A DNA stretch of 64,000 bases from Kingdonia uniflora (lineage: Eukaryota; Streptophyta; Magnoliopsida; Ranunculales; Circaeasteraceae), in NCBI GenBank assembly GCA_014058105.1, contig JACGCM010001129.1, forward strand, positions 3,421,001 through 3,485,000, written 5' to 3'. Positions 42,615-54,051 of the stretch are shown in pieces (positions within the stretch are counted from its first letter, which is position 1; every line of letters starts with the position of its first letter). The position numbers and the translations under genes were made by a program. The notes beneath the pieces were generated by a model, which searched no databases, was not told the origin of the DNA, and saw nothing but the letters and a program-made list of their open reading frames with translations.

Positions 42615-44698
42615 ATGCGTTCTAAATCTAGTATTCCTGCTAGTAGGTTTGTAGTCTCATCTGATTCTGAAGAAACGTCGTCTTCGAGGAGGGGAAACGA
42701 GTATAGTATAATGGAAGAAACTATTAATAGTGTGGGGGCGATAATAGAGGTGGTGGGGCCCAGTAGATCTTAGGGTGTGAAAAAGAAGGAGGACAAAAGG
42801 GAGAAAGAAAGAGTCTTTGTCATATACCCAGAGGGGGTGGATATAGGGAAAGAGTATTTGAGAAATAAAAAGAAATGCCCAGGAGAGTGGGGCAGGTATG
42901 TAGAGGGCCAATGTTTCTGGTTCAAGACCTATGTCTCTAAAAAGGGGGGGGGGCAACGTATTATCAAGTTCCCTGTTTAGAAAAATGGAAGAAGGATAGA
43001 GGTAATAGTGAGGGGGTTAGCCTCTTGTATTACAATGGGCTTGGGTTATCAGGCCTAAGTGGGGGTTTTTTATGTTTCTTGAATTAGGTCGTCTATGGCC
43101 TTAGAATTCCGCTGACCTACTTTTAGAAAAGGGTTATGAATGCGTTGCAGTGCTGCCCTGCCTAATTGAATGTGAATGTGTATGAGATGATAAGGGTGTG
43201 TAAGGCACTGAACAAAAAATGGAGGAAGGAATGGACTGCGAACCAGTTCACAGCTGAAGATGTTTTAAAGTTTTACAAGTTTAAGTATATGGAGGGTCGA
43301 AACAGTGGTTACCTGTATAGTGACTCGGTTAGGCCGAAATTATTTGATTTTGAGTCTGCGGGTAGACCATGGAACAACCACCTTGTGTGGGCTAATGGTA
43401 GTTGCTTGCAAGTTCCAGATGAACCAACGCTCGAGTTGAACCATAAATATTTTAATCCGAGTAAGTAATGTTGACCAACCTTTGAATAGTTGATAACTAT
43501 GTCCGCATCTTGTGTAACTGATATTCTGCTTCTTTTATTTGGCAGAGCCCAAACCGTTGGCTACTCCGGATAAGACTAGTCTGTTTGATTGTGTTGCTCG
43601 CTACCAGGATGAGCTAACAGAGTTACTCAGTGAATTGGGTATCCGAAGGTACAAAAGAGTAGATTCCATAGTGCCAAAAGTTTAGCGAGCTCAAGAAAAA
43701 CGAGTTATGGCCGAGGGGAAGGCTGTAGAAACCGTTGCTGACTTGCTTAGTCCTCTACCTTTTGTTCCTCAGATTACCAAGCGGCTTACTCGTAAAGCCC
43801 AAAAGCCAGCCCAACAAAGCGGCTTAGCGGCTGAGGTTGTTCCCACTGAATAAGAGAACGCAGAGCCTGCTGCTGGTGGCATGCAGGAAAAACCTAAAGT
43901 GAGCGTATCTGAGTTTGGGGACGTTGATAAGAGTCTGAAGATAAAATGACATGTGGAGGAGGACAGTGATTGAACTAACTCTATTGTTGCTGCCAAGATG
44001 AAAGAGTTGGAGCAGAGATATTGTCATATGGCCAGGATGAACTCGCAGAAGCTCGAGGATGAGTATCTCGAGTACACGTTCGTGGTATGTTGTTGAAAAA
44101 ATATTTACTTGATTTTGCCTTCAAATTGAATGAAACTATTAAACTGACTCTTCTGTTTTTGTTACATTGGCAGCTATCAACGATGCTGAAGGGGGCCAGA
44201 CAATGTTTGGACAAGAGAGGCCAAGAATTTGATGATCTGAAGGTGAAGTTCGAGGCTCAGCCAGCTCGCGTGATAGAGCTCGAGGGTGAGCTTCAGTTGG
44301 AGAGAGAGAGAAGGGCTGCAGATGCTACCATAGTTATAAAAAATTATAGTGAGCTGTCAAAGCATGACAAACTCATGACTGATACGGTTGCAGTAGCCTT
44401 AGTGGAAAGAGACCACTTTATCAACTCTTACTATTATTTTGGGTTGAGTGTTGATGATATGGCGTTGGCCCGGAATGGTAGGTATACAAAGATTGAGCTC
44501 CCTGCTGAGGAGGAAGAGGTGGCTGGTGATGCTGCTGGTGTGCCTGAGAAGGCTTCAGACCTTCCTCCAGGCAGTGTAGAGGTAGTCCATACTATTGAGC
44601 AAACAGTGGATCCTCTGTTGGAACGTGCTGAAACAGTTTTCTCTCCAAAAAAAACTTTGAAATCTCCTTCCAGGGTAGACATTAGCAAGCCTCTTTAA
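42615..44698 (+). pseudogene. Tat antisense gene with two visible introns, N-terminal part
   Basis: Starts at ATG 42615 (MRSKSSIPASRFVVSSDSEE), with an in-frame TAG before 42777, then VFVIYPEGVDIGKEYL and GRYVEGQCFWFKTYV. At 43140-43460: LNVNVYEMIRVCKALNKKW, TAEDVLKFYKFKYMEGRN, NHLVWANGSC. The NVNVYEM...ALN...FTAEDVLKFYK part aligns with NPNVYDL...VIN...[10 protein letters not shown] of the other Tat element (PF04195-like). Introns: 43461-43545 (CCGA|GTAAGT...GGCAG|AGCCC) and 44085-44173 (GTG|GTATGT...GGCAG|CTATC); both joins keep the frame. The third exon is coiled coil (VIELEGELQLERERRAADAT). A few stops remain. Confidence 0.65.
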
Positions 44699-44849
44699 AC
44701 ATTCTATGGTATCTTATCTTCTACTTTTTAGCTCGCGTGACTTGGATGTGATAATAATCTGTATAATCATGCACTATTTTCTTTTTGAGTAATATTTAAA
44801 ATATACTTTTCATGAATGTTGGAATTGAAATAAGATATCTGTAATCTGT

Positions 44850-46030
44850 GTAGGAGATAGAGCGTTTGAGAAAAATGAACTCCGAATTGGAGAAGTCGCT
44901 GAGTAGAGCGAGGGACTCTGTGGCCCGTACTCAACATGTACTTAACAAAATTGAATATGAGAGAAGACAATTTAATTTAAATTTGGAGAAACCTTTAAAG
45001 AGTTTTATGATCTACAATGTAAATATGCTAAGATAAAAGTAAAGAGAGATGAAGAGTTAAGAAAGAAAGAGGAAATGGGGGCATTAGTTCAAAAACAGAA
45101 AGAGTTGGTTTGTTTTAATGACCCAAGTGATAAGGTGAGGTGTCAGAGTATGTTATTGGTTCTGACTTTATATTTTGAGGTTGAAGTAGATAGTGAACGA
45201 GGGTTGAAGGAGTCTTATATAGAGCTTTTGATGGAGAGAGGTGTTGTTCCAGAACCAGTTCGAGTTATGTTTTTAGCTCAAGCAGTACGCAATCGTTATA
45301 GCTTAGAAACATAAAAATATTCAGCTCGGGCTGGTGTGTCTGTTGTATGAGGTGATGTGGAACCTTTATCTGATGTCTTTAGCTTTATGTAAGATTGTAT
45401 TTTTTAGGATATGGAAAGAGAAAATAGAGGTTCAAACTCAATTGGAGGGTGAGGTAAAGGGGTTACATGATGAGCTATCGCAGCACGTAGAGCAAAAAAT
45501 GTCTTTAGCAACGCGGTTGCCGAAAGAAGTAGCTGCTCGAATGAAAGTAGAGGCGGAAATGAGGGTTTTAGGTGTGCTACTGAAAAACATACGTTAGTGG
45601 TTGCATAAAGCCCAAGTGATATTAAAGGAGCATCTACGCTCAACGCGAGCAAATGTCGCTGCTCGAACAAAGCATGAGCGTCACATAGACAGTGTTACTG
45701 AGTTTTATGGGATAAAATTCTCTAGGCTGGAGAGCGTATTTAGGAAGTTTGTAGAGGAATGTGGGGAGGATTTTGAAGTAGAAAATACCAAAGTAGGAAA
45801 CCTGTAGTTTATCCGAGGTGAAGAAGAAATTGATGGTGACCACCCTCTCCTTAGGTCGTGGGAGGAACCGTCAGAAGAGGAAGAGGTCGAGTGTCTGAAA
45901 CCCCAAATGCGGCGTAGGCAATACAAATAGGAGGTTGTGACCTTTACCACGCCAGTAGATGTATAGGTGCCTAATAAGAAGGTCGTGAGGGACAAGCGGC
46001 GGTTATCTCCTGTCTGGAAGAGTCGTAAAT
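44850..46030 (+). pseudogene. Antisense block, coiled-coil segment 2
   Basis: After an acceptor-like CTGTGTAG near 44853 the frame reads EIERLRKMNSELEKSLSRAR. Further pieces: 45075-45314 (KQKELVCFNDPSDKVRCQSM), 45334-45597 (GEVKGLHDELSQHVEQKMSL) and 45601-45807 (EHLRSTRANVAARTKHERHI). Glu/Lys/Leu-rich with heptad spacing, interrupted by stops. Probably continues the gene before it. Confidence 0.5.
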
Positions 46031-46213
46031 AGATTAGTCTTGTTTTTTCGTGATTATTCCTTCGTAGTGTTTGAAAATATAATCTGTGTTTTGTGAGAAC
46101 ATAATGATGTATCTAACTTGCTCAGATACTATGTTCTTAATGTAGTTTTGCCAACTATTATATGCATTACATTGTTATGAAAAACTATTATAAATGTAAG
46201 CTGCTATGATTAG

Positions 46214-47233
46214 GTGAACTTGTATGCTATACAAATTCAGTGCGACGCATTACGTGTCGAGAATGAAAAAATGCGTGCTGAGCTAAGATCGAGTCAAGAA
46301 GCCAAAAAAAATACTATTGAGGCAGAAGAAAAATTGAAGGCGGAGATGAGTGAAATGCTTCAAGGGAAAGAGGCGGTAATATCTGTCAGTTTGAGAAAGA
46401 TAAAGAGTTTAGAAGAAGAGATAAGAAAAAGGGGCGTTGGAGTTGGAAATGGATTGGGACGACCTAGTCAACAAGGTGCTGAATTTCTATATGCACGAAT
46501 TGGAATTACAGAACTGCTAGTCGCATTAGAGGCTGAAGGAAATAATGTGAAGGAGCTGCAGTTTCAAGTGAATATGCTTGAAGCAGAGATAAACGATGCT
46601 AGAGCTCGTGCTCACAAATATGAAGCATTGTGGTTGGTTACTGGGATGACGGGAAAGGAGATGGAGAAGGTTTGTACTCAATAGAATAAAGTCATAAAGA
46701 AGAACTGGAACAAAATATGTGATCTAGAGCGGCTTTTACAAATGCGGCACCTGGATATCTTGGAATACCAGTCTGAAAACAACAGACTTCGAAGTGCGAA
46801 TACGAAGCTAGAGAAGGATCTGTTGCGGTTGGAGATAAGTTAAGACTCAAAGTGGGTAGAATGTGCAGTTTATGAAAATTTGATGTCTCTGATTTATCAT
46901 ATGGATGACTTCATGACCGCGCTGGAGGCTCAAAATTTGGATGTGTGTCATGAAAAATGACGAGTGAACGATCGTTGTAAGCAATTAGAAGACGCACTAA
47001 AGGAAGTGCAACATAAGCTAAGCGAACTCCTTCTTAGTAAGCAGGTGAAAAATGAGGTGGGTGGTAGTCATGAGAGGGAGATGGTTGCAGTAATATCATT
47101 CTTTGTAGGTGAGTTGAAGAGACTGGAAGCTAAAAGCCAGAGGGTATATGATGGTTTGACTGCTCAAGGTGCAGAATACAAGATAGAGGTGATCCGAACT
47201 GCATATTTAGATCCCATGATCTCCAGGATTTGA
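46214..47233 (+). pseudogene. Antisense block, coiled-coil segment 3
   Basis: 46214-46684 is an open 156-residue coiled coil (ALRVENEKMRAELRSSQEAK; NVKELQFQVNMLEAEINDAR). After a stop at 46682 the same character continues (LEYQSENNRLRSANTKLEKD; RCKQLEDALKEVQHKLSELL) to 47233. It looks like a structural or dimerising tail. No catalytic motif. Confidence 0.55.
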
Positions 47234-47569
47234 TTGTTTATCAGAGAATGGTTAGAGAGAGGAAGAAAATTGTTTTGGGGAGGATGCTAAAATTCATGTG
47301 TCAGAAGTTACATAAGAGTGGTGTAAAGGACGCAGCAGGACCTTCTAATGTGGGTAATGAGTTAAGTAACAGCTCTAGTGAAGAATGAGTAATGTGATTA
47401 TGTTGTATGTACACAAACAATGGATAAAAAAGAAATATAGATGTATAAAGAATTAGTTAAAGACGAACAGTGAACTGTACTAACCGTGTGAGGTACCAAT
47501 GATAATGTATGTAAAGCAGTATGATATGCGATCAGATCAGCCAAAGTGGTAAACGATATGTGATGCATG
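47234..47569. other. Spacer before the minisatellite
   Basis: No credible gene; from about 47520 the first diverged repeat units appear. Confidence 0.4.
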
Positions 47570-48330
47570 AGATGATTGGTTTGGTCGAAGCAACGAATGA
47601 TCTGCAATGTAGTTTAAATTGTCGATTTGGCCGAAGCAACAAACGATCTGTAATGTAGTTTAGATGATCGATTTGTCCGAAGCAACAAATGATCTAAAAT
47701 GTAGTTTAGATTATCGATTTGGCCGAAGCAACAAATGATCTGTAATGTAGTTTAGATTATTAATTTGGCCGAAGCAACAAATGATCTGTAATCTGTTTTC
47801 ATAAGTACTCATTGGATTTATTAGAAGAAGTATTGTAATATAGATCAATCGAATACAAGTATTTCATTGGTGTAAAATTGGCGTACAGCCAATATATAAG
47901 ATAGATTGGTTTGGCCGAAGTAACAAACGATCTGTAATGTAGTTTAGATGATCGATTTATCCGAAGCAACAAATGATCTGTAATCTGTGTATAAAAGTTT
48001 TGTAGGGTAATCGAACACAAGTATTTTATTGGTGTAAGATTGAGGTACAACAAATGTATTAGATAGATCGGTTTGGCCGAAGTAATAAATGATCTGCAAT
48101 GTATTAGATGATCAATTTGGCCAAAGCAACAAATAATTTGTAGTTTGTGTATAAATGTTTTGTAGGGCAATCGAACACAAGTATTTCATTGGTGTAAGAT
48201 TTACGTATAGAGAATGTATTAGATAGATCCGCTTGGCCGAAGCAACAAATGATCTGTAATGTATTAGATAATCAATTTGGCCAAAGCAACAAATGGTTTA
48301 TAATCTGTGTATAGAAATTTTGTGTGGGGC
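47570..48330. repeat. 46-bp minisatellite with a ~160-bp higher-order form
   Basis: GATCTGTAATGTAGTTTAGA... units start at 47599, 47645, 47691, 47737 and 47783, exactly 46 bases apart, each carrying GGCCGAAGCAACAAAT. From about 47783 the units join with a longer insert (GTGTATAAAAGTTTTGTAGG, TCGAACACAAGTATTTCATT) to give a period of roughly 155-165 bases, repeated about three times. It lies between the integrase end and the antisense genes. Confidence 0.85.
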
Positions 48331-48429
48331 ATAGTAGAAAGTACTCGGATGTTTTCATCAAACAATAATCTTTTATTGATGTGAGCTCGTCATAGGAATA
48401 AATAGATTGGTTTGGAGAAAAGTACACTG

Positions 48430-49583
48430 TGACAGATATGTTATCTTCGATACAATTTCAGTCTCCTTGTTCCAAGGATTAGGTATGTGCTCGCCATGCT
48501 CAGTGGCGAGGTCCTAAAAATCGAGGCCGCTTTTCTCAATGACGACAAAAGGATCTTCCCAGTTTTTGGATAATTTCCTTGCGTTGAGCTCTTTGTGATG
48601 TTTAGGAATCTTCCGGAGGACCAGATCCTTGATTTTGAACTCTCTATGTCAAACGCATTTGTTATAAGATCGGGCTAAAGCTTGGTGATACATTCCCAAT
48701 TTCATGACTATTTTGTCCCGAGTCTCTTCGATCCAGTTCATATTGCATGCCAACTGAAATTCGTTTTCTTCATCGATCATGGTATGGTCGCGAATAGGGT
48801 GATGATACTAAGTAGGGATGATTGCATCGGTACCGTAAGCCAGAAGGAACGGCGTACATCCAGTTGAAACTCGGGGCGTAGTTCAATAAGCCCATAACAC
48901 ATGTGGCAACTCCACGACCCAATTTCCTTTCTTTTTTGTTAGGCGCCTTTTGATTTTGTCGACGATAGTGCGATTAGTGATCTCGGCTTGGCCGTTCCCT
49001 TGCGGGTAATACAGATTTGAAGGGGAATGCATAATGTTGTATTGATTGAGGAATTCGACGACTTTGGAGCCAACGAACTGGGGTCCATTGTCGATCCTGA
49101 TGAGATGGGGGCAGCCGAAATGAATGATGATGTTTTCCCAGATGAACTTGATGACTTCATCTTCTCTTGTGCGATACAGGGGAACTGCTTCTACCCACTT
49201 AGAAAAGTAATCCATTACGACTAAGAGATGTCTTTGTTCTTCTGGTGCAGTAGGAAACTCGCCGACAAGGTTAAGGCCTATCTTTTAAATGGCCATACAA
49301 CATTGTTGTAATATAGTTCTAAAGATGGAGCTCGAATTTGGGGACTGTGACATTGACAGGCATCACATTTGCTTACGAACTCGATTGCTTGGGATTTCAT
49401 TTTAGACCAGAAGACGCCTTGGGTAAGAGCTCGATTGGCTAGAGATCTTCCTGCTACGTGGGAACCACAAGTGCCTTCGTGTAGTTCGTGTAAGAATGTT
49501 TTAGCTTCTTTGTAAGATAAACATTCAAGATACGGCCCTGTGACCAAAATTTTGTATAAAAGACCGCTTCGACAATGTAGCAT
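48430..49583 (-). pseudogene. Tat integrase of the 15.5-kb element
   Basis: N-terminal finger region at 49583-49278 (ECLSYKEAKTFLHELHEGTC, KCDACQCHSP). After a frame change, the core at 49215-48883: MDYFSKWVEAVPLYR (first Asp), LIRIDNGPQFVG (second Asp) and NGQAEITNRTI (Glu), so the D-D-E triad is kept. The C-terminal part reads GCTPFLLAYGTDAIIPT, MNWIEETRDKI, LVLRKIPKHHKELNARKLSK and NWEDPFVV, ending near 48430. Stops at several places. Confidence 0.85.
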
Positions 49584-49675
49584 TTTGCGTTATCAAGTAC
49601 GCACCTTCCTTCAGTGGGGTCTTGAGGGAGTTCGTCATCGAATGTGTTCTTGGTACTAATATACTTGAGGAAAGG

Positions 49676-50760
49676 TTATCTCCAATCGTCCTCATCCTCG
49701 TCAACGCCCTCAGTATTAATAGAATTTGAGCTTATGATTTTAATGCTTGATATCACTTCAATCTTGAGATACCGAGCTTCTGAACCAAGGATTCCTGCGA
49801 GATAAGCGAGAGAATCAGAATGTCTATTCTCTCTATGCGGAAAATGTTTGATATAAATTTTCTTGAATCTACTCATTCTGTCGACTACAGCAGCTGCGTA
49901 ATCGATTATTTTCCCATTCTTCTGGAATTTTTTTTTGTAATGATTTACAATAAGCAAAGACTCTGTATATACGGATAGTTCGGATACTCCAATTTCTAGA
50001 GCCATATCCAAACTATGAATCATTGCCTCGTACTCTGCTGCATTATTGGTAGCTTTAAAATTTAATCGGATGGCCTTTTTAATTCTATCATTAGAAGGTG
50101 TGATCAGCACAATTCCAATGCCTGATTATATGGGTCCTAAAGATTTATCAGTTAAAAGACACCATCCCTTTTGCGTTATCCAGTCTGCCCTTTCTTCGAG
50201 CTGTTCTTCAAGAATTTCTGTGCAGTCTTCCTCCCAGTCAGGATCTTCTACGGGGAAGTCTGCAAGGAAATTTGCTACAGCCTAGCCCTTTTCAGAATGT
50301 CTTTGCTCAAATCGGATGTCATGCTTGCCAAGACTGATTGACCACTGCTGGATTCATCTGGATTTTTCTCGTTTGGATAACATTTCGCTTAGAGGGTAGT
50401 TGGTCACTACTCGTACTGAGTGGGCTTGAAAGCATTGTCTCAATTTTTGTGAGGTGTAGACGAGAGCTAAAAGCAGTTTCTCGACCTTGCTGTATCGGGA
50501 TTCTGCTGGAGTGAGAGTTTTACAGAAAAAGTAGACAGACTTCTCGGTTTACTCATCAAGCCGAATGAGAACAGAACTCAATGATTCTTCAGTAACTGCA
50601 AAATAGATTGTGAGCTCTTCCCCTTTGTTAGGTGTGTTCATCACAGGTGGTGAACCCAGGTAAAGTTTTAGCTGTTAAAAGGCAGCTTCGCATTCCGCTG
50701 TTCATTCGATCACGTGGTCCTTCTTAGGTTTCTATTTTGTTGTCCCCTTACGTAATAAGT
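49676..50760 (-). pseudogene. Tat RNase H and second RNase H-like domain
   Basis: First RNase H at about 50700-50290 (SSVLIRLDE, SVYFFCKTLTPAESRYSKVE, ALVYTSQKLRQCFQAH). Second domain at 50110-49676, open: VLITPSNDRIKKAIRLNFKA, TNNAAEYEAMIHSLDMALEI, ELSVYTESLLIVNHYKKK, HFPHRENRHSDSLAYLAG. Tat hallmark, as in the other full element. Confidence 0.8.
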
Positions 50761-50788
50761 TGAACAACCATTGGCAGCGATCGGACGA

Positions 50789-51420
50789 TTATGAAACAAA
50801 ACGGTTTATTGCGGTAATCTTCCCTGCTAACTTCTGGACGTTTTTCTTCATTCTGGGGGAAGGAATAGATAATAGTGTGCAAATACGATCCAAATCGGCT
50901 TCAATACCGCGCTTGCTGATTAAGTAGCCCAAGAATTTTCCTGATTGAACTCCAAATTGGCATTTATCAGGGTTGAGCCTCATCTTGTTGAGACAGGGGA
51001 TATCAAAGGCCGTGTGTAAATCCGCGATATGGTTTTCCTTCTTTAGACTTTTGTACAACATATCCTTTATATAAACCTCCATTATTTTTCTGAGGTGATC
51101 CTTGAATATTTGGGTCATCAATCGCTGGTAAGTAGCTTCAGCATTCTTGAGACCGAATGGCATGACTTTGTATCAGTATAGGTCGTGCTCTGTAATGAAA
51201 ACTATTTTTTCTTGGTCGTCAGGTAGCATAGGTATCTGGTTATAGGCTGACGCGACATCCATCATAGATAGGAGATCGTGCCCCGACGTAAAGTTGAGCA
51301 GGTTATTTATGACAGGGAGTGGGAAACTATCTTTTGGAGTATGCATGTTTAGGTCGGTGAAATCCACGCACACCCTTATCTTCCTATTCATTTTTGGTAC
51401 CGCGACAATATTTGATATTC
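50789..51420 (-). pseudogene. Tat reverse transcriptase with altered catalytic box
   Basis: 51391-51173: RKIRVCVDFTDLNMHTPKDS, LLSMMDVASAYNQIPM. 51163-50789: MPFGLKNAEATYQRLMTQIF, VYIKDMLYKSLKKENH, LNPDKCQFGVQSGKFLGYLI, SKRGIEADLDRI. The family Y-I-D-D-M box is Y-I-K-D-M, losing one catalytic aspartate. A stop separates the two parts. Confidence 0.85.
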
Positions 51421-51806
51421 ATTCTAGATAATTGGCCTTGCGGATAAAACCGACTTTGATGAGTTTTTCGATTTCCTTGTTGACTTCATCGCAAAGTTTA
51501 GGTACTAAAGTCCTCTGTCTTTGTTTGATAGCTACGGTTTTTTCCTTCAAGTTGAGTTTATGATAGGCCATGTTCGGGTCGATACCCGGCATCTCGTGAA
51601 TCGTCCAGGCGAAGACATTACTATTTTCTTTAAAGAACTGGATGAGAGTGTCGCGCTCTATTGAGGGCAGATGGGTGCCAGTATATGTCCCATGATTGGG
51701 TTCACTGATTTCAGCGTATTTTGTGGTCTCTGCGGTAGGCAGATGTTACCCTGCAGTGTTGACTGTATAGTTTTCTGTAATGTTTTCCTGTTGTCTTTTG
51801 TAATTA

Positions 51807-52441
51807 TTATGCGAGCTGATCTTCAGAAGGTTCTGGTCCGATGACGATAGAATTTTCGCACGCTCGTGTTAATTTATGACTTCCTTTTATCTTGTAAATG
51901 CTACCCTCCCACTCAAAACGTAATGCCAAGTGGTAGGTTGATGGAATGGTGTGCATATTGTGTAACCAGCAACGTCCCATGATCCCCAGATAACGAGATT
52001 TTGCATTGACGACGTAAAAGACAATGTTGAGAGTTACTGGCCCTGCGGTGATAGGAAGCACAATCTTTCCTATGCGCTCCTCCTTAGACCCATTGAAACC
52101 ATAGACGCTAGGTTGGACCTATTGGCCAGACCCATCTGGTCGATCGTGCTCTGAAAAAGGAGTTTGATAGTGTTGCCAGTGTCTACCATCATTGTATGAA
52201 GCACCATATTCTGCATTTTCAACATGACCACCAAGGCATCATGGTGAGGATAGTTGACATGCCGAACGTCGTAATCATCGAAAGAGATTCCAGTTCGCTG
52301 AGAACTAGATACTGGAATTAAATGGGCTTCTTTATCTTGCATGGATAAGTCGTGACATTGGGCGACACACCTTCGCTTGCTTCTATTTGATTCTTTGATG
52401 ACCTGGGTCTCCACGAGATGGCAGAGTGAGATATGGTACAA
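51807..52441 (-). pseudogene. Tat aspartic protease region
   Basis: ISFDDYDVRHVNYPHHDALV then TMMVDTGNTIKLLF: the active-site D-T-G is kept, the usual following Ser is Asn. A frameshift lies near 52070; the tail continues at 52061 (YLGIMGRCWLHNMHTIPSTY). Confidence 0.75.
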
Positions 52442-52813
52442 ATGTTTCTCGGTTGCGGGATCTTTGACTTACACAGCTTCAGTAGGGTTTTTGTAACTCC
52501 CATTCTTATAACTTTCCATGTCCACTATATACTCGTGCATTCGTCTATCTGCGAAGATATACTCCAATAACCGTTGTAAGGTAAAACATTGTTTTGTTTC
52601 ATGATGTCGGACCTGGTAGATGCAGCATGGTTTGTTCTCAATCGGTTGAAGGTATTATGCATTTTGAAAGAATTTGTCTTTATGTAATATAGGATATATG
52701 CTGGTTATAGTCGCATTCATCTTTGGAAGGTAAGGTCTAGGTAAGTTACTCTCCTTCTGAGGTCGCTCGTCGTTGGATTTTGTACATTTTCTGCCTCCTC
52801 CTTGATCTAATCT

Positions 52814-53985
52814 TCAATTATAATCAGAATAATTTGACTGATCTTGAGCTGTCAGTGTTGATTTCTGAAGTTTCTGCCTGTCGGACACCATCCGCTCTAG
52901 GTCGATGTATCTGTTGACCTTTTCGATCATGTCTTCTAACGATGTTGGTTTGTTGAGGATGAGGTACTCCTTCGCTCGGCCATCGACGAGTAAAGCGTTG
53001 ATAAAAGCATAAATAATGATCTTTTGGTCGAGTCGGTCTACTTTTTGGGCTAACTCCAAGAATTTTTTGGTAAACATCTCGAGTTTCTCTCCTGACATCT
53101 GATTGAGGCTAAAAAAAGAATATAAGTTCTCTTCTTTATCTCTGTTGTGCGAGTAATTCTTGACAAAAAGTTCGCGTAATTATTCGAAAGTTATAATAGA
53201 TCCTTCAGGCAGTGTGTGGAACTATCGTAGGGGATCGCCTGACAAGCTGGTAGGAAAGAGCCGACATAGAATATGGTTGGACGTGGAATGCAGGCCTAGA
53301 ACATCCTGGAACTCTTGAACATGTTCTACTTGATCGGTCCCTTTATACTTTCGGATCTTCGGAATGTGAAAACTGTTGGGGACTTCCCCATCTGAGAGCT
53401 CTTGGGCGATCGACTCTTCTGTAATTTGTTGTGGATCCCTTTAGTCGGCGTGCGGGCTTCAAGAAATTGTTTGATCCGCTTCTCGACATGTTCCTGAGTA
53501 ACGTACTGTTGAGTTGTAACAGTTGGATGTGTGACGCGCCCTTCTCCAGGGTTGTGGTCACCACTGCCTCCACTTAGACGTTCTTTTGCCCAGACTCAAA
53601 CTCTTCGAGGTGGGTTTTATGTCTGTCTGGCTCCTGTGAGGACGCCATCTACTTCCTGTTGGATCTCCTAGATCGGGGCAGGATCCATGTCCTGTTGCTG
53701 ACGGTTAGATCGAAGCGCACCTCTTGCGTGAGCACCCTTCGGAGGAGGCCCGATTCTGTCATGAACGGAAATCCACGACCCTTCAGGTTGTACGACTTTG
53801 TTCTTCTGGGCGGCGACATGCTGACCCTGTAATACCTTTAGCGCATCCTGTACACTCGTGATTTGTTATTCCAGGGCTGTACGCCTTTCTGTTTCTGAGT
53901 TCAAAGTGGCCCCCAGGTCTGCCAAAGCTATGTTCTCTTCTACTTGGATGATCGGAGTACTTTGACCTGGAGGAGACATTCTGAG
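52814..53985 (-). pseudogene. Tat gag of the 15.5-kb element
   Basis: Probable start at 53985 (MSPPGQSTPIIQVEENIALA) about 50 bases after the primer-binding site. The middle is broken by stops; 53350-53100 carries NFHIPKIRKYKGTD, SLSGDPLR and FHTLPEGSIITFE. 53098-52814 is open: MSGEKLEMFTKKFLELAQKV, ALLVDGRAKEYLILNKP, IEKVNRYIDLERMVSDRQKL. Same landmarks as the gag at 17.1-17.9 kb. The stretch 52442-52813 continues gag toward protease without clear domains. Confidence 0.75.
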
Positions 53986-54030
53986 AAAAGGTGATCAGCA
54001 GCGTTTGAGACAATGGGTTTGAGAATTTTG

Positions 54031-54050
54031 ATTCCCACAGACGGCGCCAA
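54031..54050 (-). other. Primer-binding site of the 15.5-kb Tat element
   Basis: On the minus strand TTGGCGCCGTCTGTGGGAAT, one base from the CA end of the 5' LTR. Nineteen of 20 bases match the site at 16460-16479. Confidence 0.85.
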
Positions 54051-54051
54051 A

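Noticed and set aside
47799..48170. 123-residue minus-strand ORF
   Set aside because: Entirely made of the minisatellite; its internal repeats simply mirror the DNA repeat.
47570..48330. Regularly spaced repeats suggesting a CRISPR array
   Set aside because: Units are contiguous 46-bp tandem repeats without unique spacers, inside a plant retrotransposon.
49027..50285. Plus-strand ORFs at 49027-49224 and 50046-50285
   Set aside because: Shadows of the minus-strand integrase and RNase H frames.
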